Below, piece after piece: positions 28,289 to 37,297 of a stretch of DNA of 64,000 nt. The stretch lies in assembly GCF_022180385.2 (NCBI RefSeq), contig NZ_BQME02000001.1, positions 1,368,975 to 1,432,974 of the forward strand, given 5' to 3'. Every line of letters begins with the position of its first letter. The stretch's first letter is position 1. The notes under the pieces were generated by a model. That model did no database searches. It worked only from the letters and a program-made list of their open reading frames with translations, and was not told the DNA's origin. Both the position numbers and the translations under genes were made by a program. This DNA is from Paenibacillus sp. L3-i20. Its GTDB lineage: Bacteria; Bacillota; Bacilli; Paenibacillales; Paenibacillaceae.

Positions 28289-29464
28289 TCACCTCGACTT
28301 ATATTGACGCAACAATTGTATAATTTGTTGCGCAGGTTTTTTGGCTTGCCCTTTTAATTGATCAATTACTTCACAATGCTGTGCTCGCCAAACATCAGGT
28401 GAGTCGAGCAAAGCGCAGGCTGCATCTGCGAAAGCTTCCGCATCCAGCACCTCTGTCGAGCCGATTGCCTTCATTCCTAATCGATTGAGAAATTGATCGA
28501 TTTTGGGGTCGTAAGACAAGCCGAGCATAGGTACATGGCGATTGGCTGCATAGATGAGCGCGTGAAGGCGCATGCCGAACAAAGCATCACACTGGCTGAC
28601 CTCAAGCAGCATGCGCTGCGGGTCATCGCCAGGGGCGGCAAGCTCGGCGGAACTTCCTACGCCGAGTTTGCCGCTTAGCCGTTCCATCACTGCCTCCGAC
28701 GTTACTCGGTCGGAGGGCGTGTGGAACGGCAGGAAGCGCAGCCGAACCGGCCTGCGCTTCGACAGCGCGACTAGCGCCTCTGCGGCGCGCGCCATATCGG
28801 CGCCGTCCGCGCGCCAGCTGCGCAGTGATACGCCGACAATCGGCGGCGTATGACCAGCGCTGACAGAAGCGGCGGCGCCTAGCTCGCCGCTTCGCACATT
28901 AGCTGCCATTTCATCTGGCAGCGGCAGGCCCATAACCGGATCGGGAACGATATCGATCCGGTTCGCATCCACGCCCATCCGCCCAAGAAGGGCGGCGGAT
29001 TCCGCATCACGCACAGACACATATTTGCTCCCGCGCATCACGCCACGGATCAAAGGGTCCATGAAGCGACGATTAACTGGACCGATGCCTTGCGAATAAG
29101 CGAAGGTTGGCTTGCCGAGCAATTGGGCCAGCTTCATAACTCCCGTATAATACGGAATCGTCTTTGCACTCGTTGCATCTTGCAGCAGGCTTCCACCGCC
29201 GCTGATCAATCCATCGCTGCCTCGCAGTGCTCGAAGCACCTCAGCAGGACGCATCCGATGTACCGATTCTACGCTGTACATCGAAGTTGTCCAAGCAGGA
29301 TCAGCACTCAAAACAATCGGCTGAATTTTCACACCTTGCGAAGCTCCCTCATCTTCAAGAGCGAGCAATATTGAACGCAGTACCGCTTCATCGCCGCTAT
29401 TTCGAAAGCCGTAGTAGCCAGAAATCGCTAAGCGGAATATTTCCTTATGTTCGGTAAAACCCAT
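28289..29464 (-). CDS. csaB: Polysaccharide pyruvyl transferase CsaB
   Basis: CsaB adds pyruvate ketals to the secondary wall polymer, the modification that SLH domains recognise. The 391-residue product has the family motifs SGYYGFRNSGDEAVLRSI near the N-terminus, GLISGGGSLLQD, FAYSQGIGPVNR, VSVRDAESAALL and GMRLHALIYA. ATG 29464 (AAGGAG about 10 nt upstream) overlaps the end of the DUF5693 gene by 37 nt. A GC-rich stretch (about 28590-28990) covers the middle of the gene, which is unlike its ends and neighbours. Its place beside tagA and near three SLH proteins supports a role in S-layer anchoring. Confidence 0.93.
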   Translation of the reverse strand: MGFTEHKEIFRLAISGYYGFRNSGDEAVLRSILLALEDEGASQGVKIQPIVLSADPAWTTSMYSVESVHRMRPAEVLRALRGSDGLISGGGSLLQDATSAKTIPYYTGVMKLAQLLGKPTFAYSQGIGPVNRRFMDPLIRGVMRGSKYVSVRDAESAALLGRMGVDANRIDIVPDPVMGLPLPDEMAANVRSGELGAAASVSAGHTPPIVGVSLRSWRADGADMARAAEALVALSKRRPVRLRFLPFHTPSDRVTSEAVMERLSGKLGVGSSAELAAPGDDPQRMLLEVSQCDALFGMRLHALIYAANRHVPMLGLSYDPKIDQFLNRLGMKAIGSTEVLDAEAFADAACALLDSPDVWRAQHCEVIDQLKGQAKKPAQQIIQLLRQYKSR

Positions 29465-31548
29465 TTACGCCAAGCTCCTTCCAACACAATCCAAGCACCA
29501 ATGAAGATTGCTCCGATAACAAGTCCTATGCCAAGACCCAGCAGCACACGGATAATAGAAATGTAAAGCGGAGTATGAATATGCGTGAATGTACTTACCA
29601 TAGTCAATTGTCCGAGAGTACCAACGATAATGAGTACCCACGCTGCGCGATAACGAATCGCAAGGAACAAGCCAAGTATAAGCGGTGGATGTCCTAACAT
29701 AAATTCTTTAAAGCGCGGACGAACACCAACCGTCGATTCCAGCCAGTTTCGAATAAGAAGCTCAATCCCTGATACTTGCCCAGTGTTGCCTGTACGGGAC
29801 AAGTAATAGTACCCAACTGCTCCCAGTACCGCTACTGCTAGAACCCATAGCAGTGTAATTGGCTGCTTCAAAAGCCTGATAGCTCTTCCAATAACACCAC
29901 GACCATCGCTGCCCTCATAAAGGAATACATAGATCGCGACAAGTAAAATTGGTGCAAGATGAAGCACGCTTACTCCGCGGAATTGTTCTAATACAAGGCT
30001 ATACGTAATATTGTTTAGCAAGCCAAATACAAGAGGTACGGCTATAAAAGTAATACAAGTTGCTACAATAAACCAGTTAAGTGTAATACCGATACGACGT
30101 CCGATAGATACATTCGGGAATATCCACTGTGTGCTGCCTTCTTGCTCAAGTGTAGCACCGCCAACATTCCACTGGTCGCCGCCAACCATACGGCGTTCCC
30201 CAATCGTTCGGGAGTAAATGCGATTCATGACCCAAATAATCCCTAAAGTTGGGGCACTCACAGCAGCACCAAGTGCTAGCGCCTGCTCCATGAGTGAACT
30301 GTTAAGCACATACAAGCCGGCAGAACCGACTAGTCCAATTGCAAACACTAGTAGAGCTACATGCGGTATAAATGCCGCTACGAGCAATGTAATAAGTGCG
30401 ATAGCACCAAGTGCTACAATACCGCGAAGCGGCTTTTCCCAAGAAGCATTTTCGGATACAAACGGCTTAACTTCACCAGAAGGGAAGCCACCTTCAGTAA
30501 GCTTAGATACAACTCCGTTTTCCCCACCCATAGCAAAAGCAAGCTTTTCAATGGAGTTAGTTAACAGTCCTGTATCTGTACTCGCAAGTAATTGAGTATT
30601 TAAGAAAAACATCCGGATATTCCGATCCTTCGCAGCTAATAAGAAACGATCAGCAATACCTGCTTGTGTCATCTTCTCGCTATCTTCTGCTGAAAGGGAA
30701 TATAGCCTTGCTACATTATAATTAGTCAAATAAGCTAATTTATTTATACCTTTTTGAGGTTCTTTTAAATTTTCGATTGTTGTTAAGCCAATATCATATT
30801 TATTTAATAACGCACCAAAGCTGTCCAAACTTTGTAAATCTGATTGATTAGCTGTTCCCTTTGCTTGATCACCGTCAAACAACAATCTTGTAACACCATA
30901 TTCCTTCAGACGTGCGAGCTGCGCATCTGTTCTAACTCCATCAAATGGTACTACACGATCAGAGAAACGAGGCAAAATACGGAAGCCCGCGTTCTTAATG
31001 GCTTCAAGCGACATTGGGTCGAAATCCATCGTCTTAAGGATCGCTGCACTTAGAGACTGCTCGATAATCATACCCTTACGATCTTGGTACGACCACTCGC
31101 GATGAGCAACACCCATTCGATCGTATGCATCACGCACGATAGGCGCAATACGCTCATATTCCTCTGCACCATGGAACAAAATGTACGTGTTATTGGAACG
31201 TTTATCAGGCAACTTCCCTTGCAAAAGTGCTGCATCTTTTTCGTTATAGTACGTCAGACGTCCCGCTTGCATCAGTTCTCTGAGAGAACTCTCGTAGACA
31301 GCCATCGTTGTAACGCCCGAATCTTTTAGCAGCTTAAGCTGCTTATCCAGAAATTGCTGCGGACTCGACTGTAGCTCAGAAACTTCAACAAGATCCCGAT
31401 AATCAAACACGTATTCGATGTTGTTCGAAGATTTCTCCATCGTCATTCTTTGAACGCCTAGCGGCAATGCCGCAAGAACACCGATTAACGTAATAACCCA
31501 AAGACAAACTTTCGCTTGTCTATTCCAACGCTGCCATCGAATTAACAA
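29428..31548 (-). CDS. DUF5693 multi-pass membrane protein
   Basis: The product has 706 residues. One N-terminal membrane segment is followed by an extracytoplasmic domain of about 340 residues (YRDLVEVSELQSSP, GVTTMAVYESSL, FGALLNKYDIG, FMLGHPP further on), then roughly nine to ten hydrophobic segments. It matches the DUF5693 family that commonly sits before csaB in Paenibacillaceae. The start is taken as TTG 31548 with TGGAGG 6 nt upstream; TTG 31566 has no ribosome site. The topology suggests a part in export or assembly of the wall polymer, such as a flippase or ligase-like role. That is inference from context only. Confidence 0.88.
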   Translation of the reverse strand: MLIRWQRWNRQAKVCLWVITLIGVLAALPLGVQRMTMEKSSNNIEYVFDYRDLVEVSELQSSPQQFLDKQLKLLKDSGVTTMAVYESSLRELMQAGRLTYYNEKDAALLQGKLPDKRSNNTYILFHGAEEYERIAPIVRDAYDRMGVAHREWSYQDRKGMIIEQSLSAAILKTMDFDPMSLEAIKNAGFRILPRFSDRVVPFDGVRTDAQLARLKEYGVTRLLFDGDQAKGTANQSDLQSLDSFGALLNKYDIGLTTIENLKEPQKGINKLAYLTNYNVARLYSLSAEDSEKMTQAGIADRFLLAAKDRNIRMFFLNTQLLASTDTGLLTNSIEKLAFAMGGENGVVSKLTEGGFPSGEVKPFVSENASWEKPLRGIVALGAIALITLLVAAFIPHVALLVFAIGLVGSAGLYVLNSSLMEQALALGAAVSAPTLGIIWVMNRIYSRTIGERRMVGGDQWNVGGATLEQEGSTQWIFPNVSIGRRIGITLNWFIVATCITFIAVPLVFGLLNNITYSLVLEQFRGVSVLHLAPILLVAIYVFLYEGSDGRGVIGRAIRLLKQPITLLWVLAVAVLGAVGYYYLSRTGNTGQVSGIELLIRNWLESTVGVRPRFKEFMLGHPPLILGLFLAIRYRAAWVLIIVGTLGQLTMVSTFTHIHTPLYISIIRVLLGLGIGLVIGAIFIGAWIVLEGAWRKWVLPNIRKYSA

Positions 31549-31577
31549 ATAAATCCTCCATTCCAAGCTTTCATCTT

Positions 31578-33296
31578 TTATGTACGATCAACAAGTGACA
31601 TAACCGCCGATATCATAGATTGCAGCGCGTCTGTCGAAGCTTTATGAGATTGTTGTTTCACGGCAAAATAAACCTTAATCTTCGGCTCCGTGCCGGAAGG
31701 ACGAAGGCAGAACCATGATCCATCCTCACAAATATATTTCAATACATTTTCCGGGCGAAGTCCGCTTAGACCAATGCTGTAATCCAGCACCTCTGTAATT
31801 TTCACTCCACCAATCTCAGAAGGTGGATTGCTCCGCCAATCATTCATAATACCTTGAATCTGCTGTACCCCGTCAAAACCTTTAAGTGTGCGAGATTCCA
31901 GCCCCTCTAAATAGAAACCATATTCTACATACAATTGTTGCAAAATATCGTAAATTGTTTTACCTTGGCTGCTATAGTATGCCGCAGCTTCGCTAATTAG
32001 CAACGCCGCAACAACAGCATCCTTGTCTCTTGCATACGTACCAGTTAAATAACCGTAGCTTTCTTCGTACCCGAACAAGAAGGAATGCTCGCCTGTCTCC
32101 TCGTACCGAGTCATCTTCTCACCAATATATTTAAATCCTGTTAATGTATTTTCGACAGTAACACCGTGAGCACGTGCGATATCGGCTCCCATCTCACTCG
32201 TTACAATTGTTTTAATAACAATGCCGTTAGCAGGCAGCAAACCTCGCTCCTTTAGCATGCTGAGCTTATAGTGCACCATTAGCGCACCTGATTGGTTACC
32301 CGTGAGTACAACGTAATCACCTGTATTGTTTTTCACTACTGCACCCATTCGATCTGCATCCGGGTCGGTACCGATTATGATGTCCGCATTCACTTTCTTT
32401 GCTAGCTCAATCGCAAGCGTGAACGCTTCTCTCTCCTCCGGATTTGGTGAAACAACTGTGCTGAAATAACCATCTGGCTGCTCTTGCTCCTCAACCGTAT
32501 GCACGTTGCGGAATCCTGCCTGTTTCAACACCTCGCGGACTGGCATATTACCCGTTCCATGGAGTGGCGTGAATACGACTTTAAAGGAATCTCCTAAATC
32601 GCCCTTAAGTAGATCCGCATTCAAACTCTGGGATACAACTGTATCGATATATGCACGGTCTGCTGCCTCGTCCAGCCATACTAGTAAACCTTGTGACTCA
32701 GCGTCATCGCGGGAAATACGTTTAACCTCATCAAATCCCGCTATGTTACTAATAGCGGAAATGACTTGCTCCGCATCTTCAGGAATAAGCTGGCAACCAT
32801 CCGGGCCATAGGCTTTATAACCATTGTATTCAGGCGGGTTATGACTAGCTGTAATGACGATCCCGCTTGATGCACCTAATGTACGAACGGCAAAAGACAA
32901 TTGCGGAGTCGATCTAAGCCCCTTGTACAAATAAGTTTTGATGCCATTTCCAGCTAACACTAACGCTGAATCGAGCGCAAATTCCGGTGAGAAATTGCGT
33001 GAATCATGAGCGATTACGACAGAAGGGTTGTGAGCCGAATCTTTGGACAACAACCAGTTAGCAAGCCCTTGTGTAACTTTCCCTACCGTATAAGCGTTTA
33101 ATCGATTTGTACCAGCACCCATGACGCCTCTCAATCCACCAGTTCCAAACTCCAGCTCACGATAGAAACGATCAACAATCTCTTTTTCCTCAGACGAAAT
33201 ACCGCGAAGCTCTTCCTTTGTGGCCTCATCGATTAATGGATCATTCAACCAGCCCTCATAACGAGCCCGGATCGATTCAGTAGATAGCTCACTCAC
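31578..33296 (-). CDS. Phospho-sugar mutase (phosphoglucomutase/phosphomannomutase family)
   Basis: This enzyme moves phosphate between C6 and C1 of a hexose, supplying nucleotide sugar synthesis. The four family regions are present: phospho-serine loop TASHNPPEYNGYK (S151), metal loop DPDADRMG, sugar loop GYEESYGYL, and phosphate loop RPSGTEPKIKVYF. The 572-residue length fits the PgcA-like branch of Bacillus. The start is GTG 33296; AGGGG lies about 10 nt upstream and there is no better ATG. It is about 30 nt upstream of the DUF5693 gene, so it may feed the surface polymer pathway. The exact sugar preference cannot be read from the sequence. Confidence 0.92.
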   Translation of the reverse strand: MSELSTESIRARYEGWLNDPLIDEATKEELRGISSEEKEIVDRFYRELEFGTGGLRGVMGAGTNRLNAYTVGKVTQGLANWLLSKDSAHNPSVVIAHDSRNFSPEFALDSALVLAGNGIKTYLYKGLRSTPQLSFAVRTLGASSGIVITASHNPPEYNGYKAYGPDGCQLIPEDAEQVISAISNIAGFDEVKRISRDDAESQGLLVWLDEAADRAYIDTVVSQSLNADLLKGDLGDSFKVVFTPLHGTGNMPVREVLKQAGFRNVHTVEEQEQPDGYFSTVVSPNPEEREAFTLAIELAKKVNADIIIGTDPDADRMGAVVKNNTGDYVVLTGNQSGALMVHYKLSMLKERGLLPANGIVIKTIVTSEMGADIARAHGVTVENTLTGFKYIGEKMTRYEETGEHSFLFGYEESYGYLTGTYARDKDAVVAALLISEAAAYYSSQGKTIYDILQQLYVEYGFYLEGLESRTLKGFDGVQQIQGIMNDWRSNPPSEIGGVKITEVLDYSIGLSGLRPENVLKYICEDGSWFCLRPSGTEPKIKVYFAVKQQSHKASTDALQSMISAVMSLVDRT

Positions 33297-33346
33297 CCTA
33301 CAAAAACCCCTCTTCCTAATAAAAAATTATATAATGGAAAAAGCTA

Positions 33347-33778
33347 TTAAGTACGTGCAGATAATGCGAACATTAATTCACCTTCGGCAACAACTTTGTC
33401 GCCTACTTTGGCAGTAGCCTTTCCTTTACCGATAGGGCCTTTCAAACGTGTAATCTCAACTTCCAGAATAAGTGTATCTCCCGGCTTTACTTGATCGCGG
33501 AATCGGAAACCGTCAATGCCAGCGAAGAACCCAAGCTTGCCACGATTAGCCTCCACCATCAACATCGCAACAGTGCCGACTTGAGCCAATGCTTCTACGA
33601 TAAGAACACCAGGCATTACGGGATACCCTGGGAAGTGTCCTACAAAAAACGGCTCGTTCATCGTTACATTTTTCAGACCAACTGCACGAACGCCTGGCTC
33701 AACTTCCAAAATACGGTCAATCAACAAAAACGGCGGGCGATGCGGTATAATTTCTTGAATTTCATTAATATCCATCAT
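33347..33778 (-). CDS. fabZ: 3-hydroxyacyl-ACP dehydratase
   Basis: FabZ removes water from 3-hydroxyacyl-ACP in fatty acid elongation. The 143-residue product is full length and shows [13 protein letters not shown], the catalytic His in [13 protein letters not shown] (H48) and the catalytic Glu in VEALAQ (E62). Two adjacent ATG codons (33778 and 33775) follow GAGGAG, and either could serve. In Bacillus subtilis fabZ lies close to flhP and mbl; here it is separated from them by the pgsA-like gene and the TetR/MFS pair, and precedes the phosphosugar mutase. Confidence 0.95.
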   Translation of the reverse strand: MMDINEIQEIIPHRPPFLLIDRILEVEPGVRAVGLKNVTMNEPFFVGHFPGYPVMPGVLIVEALAQVGTVAMLMVEANRGKLGFFAGIDGFRFRDQVKPGDTLILEVEITRLKGPIGKGKATAKVGDKVVAEGELMFALSART

Positions 33779-33930
33779 AAATAAACTCTCCTCAACAATT
33801 CATAGTATAAAACAGCGCCAATTAAGCGAAACTATAATTATCCTTCATAAAACTGCAGTTTGCGAAGGTTAAGATAAGGGGGCTTGGCTAGCGGATCAGA
33901 AGTGTCCCTAGTCAGGCCTCTTTTTGCATA

Positions 33931-34458
33931 TTAGACATGTCCTGGCGGCGTACTTTCTGCATTCAGTGACTTATAAGAGATCATGTATACAAAAGTAGTT
34001 AGGAACGAAAATGCGATGACCACCCATAAGTATAGATGTGCAAAAGATGCTTCAAAGAAAATAAACATAATGGCTACATAAAACATGACTGTCGTAAGTT
34101 TCCCCATCCAATTAGCCGGAACGTTTTTCTTCTTACGAAAATGGGTCAATAATCCCCCTGTTATCATACCCAAATCACGTAAAAACATAGCCCCAGCAGC
34201 CCACCAGGAAATATGGCCAGACAACAGCAACGATAAAATAATGGTAATCAACATCAGCTTGTCCGCGAGCGGATCCAACATCTCACCAACAGTCGTTACT
34301 TGACCATATCTGCGAGCAATATAACCATCTAGTATATCCGTCACTCCAGCAGCAACAACGATCAAAAAAGCCGGGATCATATGTCCGCTAACGAATATAC
34401 CAACATAGACCGGAATCAATATAAACCTTAATATTGTCAATAAATTAGGTAAATTCAA
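33931..34458 (-). CDS. CDP-alcohol phosphatidyltransferase (PgsA-like)
   Basis: This is a membrane enzyme of phospholipid synthesis that transfers a phosphatidyl group from CDP-diacylglycerol to an alcohol. The 175-residue product has the full family signature DILDGYIARR...GEMLDPLADK (D-x2-DG-x2-AR-x8-G-x3-D-x3-D) and about five hydrophobic segments. The start is TTG 34458 with GGAGGAG 9 nt upstream, giving the usual short N-terminus NLPNLLTILRF; the longer frame to 34521 starts with atypical polar residues. The substrate could be glycerol-3-phosphate (as in PgsA) or another alcohol; sequence alone does not decide. Confidence 0.9.
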   Translation of the reverse strand: MNLPNLLTILRFILIPVYVGIFVSGHMIPAFLIVVAAGVTDILDGYIARRYGQVTTVGEMLDPLADKLMLITIILSLLLSGHISWWAAGAMFLRDLGMITGGLLTHFRKKKNVPANWMGKLTTVMFYVAIMFIFFEASFAHLYLWVVIAFSFLTTFVYMISYKSLNAESTPPGHV

Positions 34459-34570
34459 TCGTTCACACTCCTCCAGGTCCTCCGGAATGTTCCACCATCG
34501 TTCCCAACTATTATAAACCACCTAATCAAAAATGGAAACTAACACCCCTGCGGGCAGAATGAAGTATCAA

Positions 34571-34599
34571 TTGCCAATTATAAAAATCTATGATAATAT
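34571..34599 (+). promoter_or_regulatory. Sigma-A promoter of the tetR-MFS pair
   Basis: TTGCCA (34571-34576), a 17-nt spacer and TAATAT (34594-34599). The -10 box and start site are overlapped by the palindrome at 34596-34621. Confidence 0.75.
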
Positions 34600-34621
34600 A
34601 CTGACTGATCGGTCAGTATAT
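34596..34621 (+). promoter_or_regulatory. Putative TetR operator
   Basis: The 10-bp arms ATATACTGAC and GTCAGTATAT (34596-34605, 34612-34621) flank a 6-nt centre (TGATCG), forming a 26-bp near-palindrome. Its position over the -10 box is that expected of an autorepressor site. Confidence 0.7.
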
Positions 34622-34659
34622 AAAAAATACAGTGGTTTAACCACAATAGGAGTTTATAT

Positions 34660-35259
34660 TTGAACAAAAAACAAATCAAAAGCATTGAAACGAAAGCAAA
34701 CATTTTGGAAGCCGCCAACACCCTATTCTCGTCCAAGGGATATCACGCTGCCTCTATTGAAGACATTGCTACTTTAACAGGTACGAGCAAAGCGAATATC
34801 TACTATCACTTCAAAAGCAAAGAGGGGCTAATCTTCTCCTTGCTGGAGCAAAGTGAAGCTGAGTGGAGAACCCTTTGGAATGAGCAAAGGAGTCAGTATA
34901 ACACGATAACAGATTTGCTTTACAACATGATTGATATCTCCTTGAAACGCAATCTTCATCACCCGCTCAATCGAGCAATGAAGGAGTTTGTAGACGACAA
35001 TTTAGGAAAAGATGGGGAGGCGACGGAAAAGCTAAATGCCCGCTTTGAAGAAAAACGGTTGTTTTACACTGGAATTTTGCAAGAAGGAATGGATTCAGGA
35101 GAGTTCAAATCAGGAAATCCAGCACTTCTTAGCCAAGTTTTCGAATCCTTGTTCCGAGGATTATACGAGTCTACTCAACAAATGAACTTAGAAGAATCAC
35201 TCCTGTTATACCGCACAGCATTAGATACCTTTTTCAAAGGAATATCAGCAGAAAGATAA
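34660..35259 (+). CDS. TetR/AcrR-family transcriptional regulator
   Basis: The 199-residue product has a TetR N-terminal DNA-binding domain (ILEAANTLFSSKGYHAASIEDIA / TGTSKANIYYHFKSKEGL, residues about 12-60). A helical C-terminal ligand domain resembles the TetR_C_6 type. The start is TTG 34660 with AGGAG 7 nt upstream. It probably represses itself and the downstream efflux gene through the palindrome over its promoter. The stop is followed 48 nt later by the MFS gene on the same strand. The inducing ligand is unknown. Confidence 0.93.
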   Translation: MNKKQIKSIETKANILEAANTLFSSKGYHAASIEDIATLTGTSKANIYYHFKSKEGLIFSLLEQSEAEWRTLWNEQRSQYNTITDLLYNMIDISLKRNLHHPLNRAMKEFVDDNLGKDGEATEKLNARFEEKRLFYTGILQEGMDSGEFKSGNPALLSQVFESLFRGLYESTQQMNLEESLLLYRTALDTFFKGISAER

Positions 35260-35307
35260 CGAATACTACAGAAAACATCTATACAAAAAGATAGGGAGGC
35301 ATATGGA

Positions 35308-36765
35308 ATGAACCCATCCTCAGCAACTATGGACACTACATCAAAAGATCTCGGAAATATTAAACGACTACCTATCTTAATTGCATTAATCATTGGTGCA
35401 TTTTTCGCTATTCTTAACGAAACATTGCTAAACATCGCCTTCGTCGAGCTTATGAATGATCTGAACGTTACTTATACGACTATACAATGGCTCTCTACGA
35501 GCTATATGCTCGTTGTGGGTATTCTTATACCGGTTACCGCTCTGCTTGTACAATGGTTTACAACTCGTCAAATGTTCATTGGCGCAATGACGCTGTTTTC
35601 TATTGGAACGCTAGTCTGTGCATTGTCACCCGGATTTTCTATGCTTCTCATCGGACGTGTCATTCAAGCATTAGGAACTGGTCTCATGCTACCTGTAATG
35701 ATGAATACAATACTTGTTCTTTATCCTCCTGAGAAGCGAGGAGCTGCGATGGGCAGCTTGGGGCTCGTTATTATGTTTGCACCAGCTATCGGTCCTACAT
35801 TATCCGGTCTCATATTAGAATCTTTCCATTGGAGATGGCTATTTTACCTAGTGCTTCCTTTTGCTATCTTCTCCATCCTCTTTGCTTTTGTGTACCTCAA
35901 AAACGTAACGACTGTAACCAAGCCTAAAGTAGATGTGCTATCGATTCTGCTCTCGACTATCGCTTTCGGCGGCATCGTCTTTGGCTTCAGCAGCCTCGGT
36001 GAAGGACATGGCGGCTGGTCCAATCCACGTGTTTACTTAACAGTCATTGCGGGCACCGTAGCTTTATTACTATTCATCTGGAGACAGCTTGTTTCTAAAT
36101 CTCCGATATTGGATTTGCGAGCCTTCAAATCACCAATGTTCTCATTCGGAACCGTACTGATTATTATTGTAATGATGGCGATGTTCTCTACTCTAATGTT
36201 GCTCCCTATTCTCATGCAGCAAGGTTTACTCATGACAGCTGCTGCAGCTGGACTTGTTTTGTTGCCTGGTGGAATATTGCAAGGTTTTTTATCTCCAGTA
36301 ACAGGTAAACTATTCGACAAATTTGGACCAAGAGCACTCGTCATACCAGGTGCTGCTATACTAGTTGCTGTCATGTGGTTCTTTACTAAGATCTCGCTAG
36401 ATACAACTACTTCCACTCTCATTTTGCTCCATTGTACAATGAGTGTTGCAATGTCTATGATTATGATGCCAGCACAAACGAATGCGCTGAACCAGCTTCC
36501 ACCACGCTACTACCCGCACGGTTCTGCTATTTTGAACACGTTACAGCAAGTATCCGGCGCCCTTGGTATAGCCTTCTTCATGAGTGTCATGTCATCCAGC
36601 TCAAAACGTTACTTAACCGATTCAGCAGACCCAACCTCACAACTTGAGATTGCACAGTCTGTTAGTGTGGGTATCAATAGCACCTTTACAGTTGGAATGA
36701 TATTTGCGATTATCGCACTAGTTATGTCCTTCTTTATAAAACGATCTGTAGCTCCTAAAGAGTAG
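35308..36765 (+). CDS. DHA2-family drug:H+ antiporter (EmrB/QacA type)
   Basis: The 485-residue product has about 14 hydrophobic segments, as in the DHA2 family of the major facilitator superfamily. Visible motifs are LNIAFVELMNDL in TM1, the motif-A-like region around QWFTTRQMFIGAM, and motif C in GLVIMFAPAIGPTLSGLIL. ATG 35308 has GGGAGG 8 nt upstream. It follows the TetR regulator and likely exports a toxic compound whose binding releases the repressor; no substrate can be named from sequence. The pair ends at a shared bidirectional terminator, and the two genes are the only plus-strand genes in this part of the window, so the pair may be an insertion into a minus-strand block. Confidence 0.92.
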   Translation: MNPSSATMDTTSKDLGNIKRLPILIALIIGAFFAILNETLLNIAFVELMNDLNVTYTTIQWLSTSYMLVVGILIPVTALLVQWFTTRQMFIGAMTLFSIGTLVCALSPGFSMLLIGRVIQALGTGLMLPVMMNTILVLYPPEKRGAAMGSLGLVIMFAPAIGPTLSGLILESFHWRWLFYLVLPFAIFSILFAFVYLKNVTTVTKPKVDVLSILLSTIAFGGIVFGFSSLGEGHGGWSNPRVYLTVIAGTVALLLFIWRQLVSKSPILDLRAFKSPMFSFGTVLIIIVMMAMFSTLMLLPILMQQGLLMTAAAAGLVLLPGGILQGFLSPVTGKLFDKFGPRALVIPGAAILVAVMWFFTKISLDTTTSTLILLHCTMSVAMSMIMMPAQTNALNQLPPRYYPHGSAILNTLQQVSGALGIAFFMSVMSSSSKRYLTDSADPTSQLEIAQSVSVGINSTFTVGMIFAIIALVMSFFIKRSVAPKE

Positions 36766-36779
36766 ACCCACAACGAAAA

Positions 36780-36829
36780 AGAGGCGCTGTGCCAAAAGTA
36801 GCTACAACTACTTCTGGCACAGCGCCTCT
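36780..36829. terminator. Bidirectional terminator between the MFS and epuA-like genes
   Basis: A 21-bp stem with one mismatch (36781-36801 with 36808-36828) and a 6-nt loop, with A/T-rich flanks on both sides, lies between convergent genes. Confidence 0.85.
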
Positions 36830-36853
36830 TCAATATATAATAAAATCATTACG

Positions 36854-37276
36854 TTACGAATCAGCAAATACTAGATCATACAGATGACGCCAAGTCGCCC
36901 AGTCAAATACCTCACCCTTTGGACCTTTACCAAGAACAACATACCCAACATACAGACCTATAAGCAACATGATCAGCATAATAATGGGCACAATGCTCTT
37001 ACGTAGCACCCAAAACATCACCCTAACCCACGTCGGAAATCTATGCTCTTTTTCTTCCCAATCGGATGATTCATTTTTAGAAGTTGTGTCCTTTACCGGT
37101 CTTTTTCCAGTCGGATCATTATTCCCCGTCACTTGCGTGACGTTGCCTCCATGACGCTGAGAACGAGAAAGTTGGCCGCTCATTGAACCTGCGTCCCTCT
37201 TCCCCTCGGTATTGATTTCCTCTTTAGGTTGATTATCGAACTCTTTCCAACCAGAATTCATTCGATCATCCGCCAT
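36854..37276 (-). CDS. EpuA-family membrane protein (often labelled 'RNA polymerase subunit beta')
   Basis: The 140-residue product has a polar, low-complexity N-terminal half and one membrane segment (SIVPIIMLIMLLIGLYVGYVVLG), ending with the family's WATWRHLYDLVF tail. It matches the EpuA family (PF11772), whose members carry the misleading name DNA-directed RNA polymerase subunit beta. Nothing here resembles a polymerase subunit. ATG 37276 has AAGGTG 6 nt upstream. It lies 21 nt downstream of flhP and is probably in the same transcript. Function unknown. Confidence 0.88.
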   Translation of the reverse strand: MADDRMNSGWKEFDNQPKEEINTEGKRDAGSMSGQLSRSQRHGGNVTQVTGNNDPTGKRPVKDTTSKNESSDWEEKEHRFPTWVRVMFWVLRKSIVPIIMLIMLLIGLYVGYVVLGKGPKGEVFDWATWRHLYDLVFADS

Positions 37277-37297
37277 AACAATCACCTTCATTCTATT

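Noticed and set aside
33860..33925. Terminator after the pgsA-like gene
   Set aside because: A partly paired hairpin is present but it has mismatches and no T-tail, so it was not listed.
36854..37276. RNA polymerase beta subunit
   Set aside because: The family name is a historical misnomer; the protein is a small single-pass membrane protein of the EpuA type.
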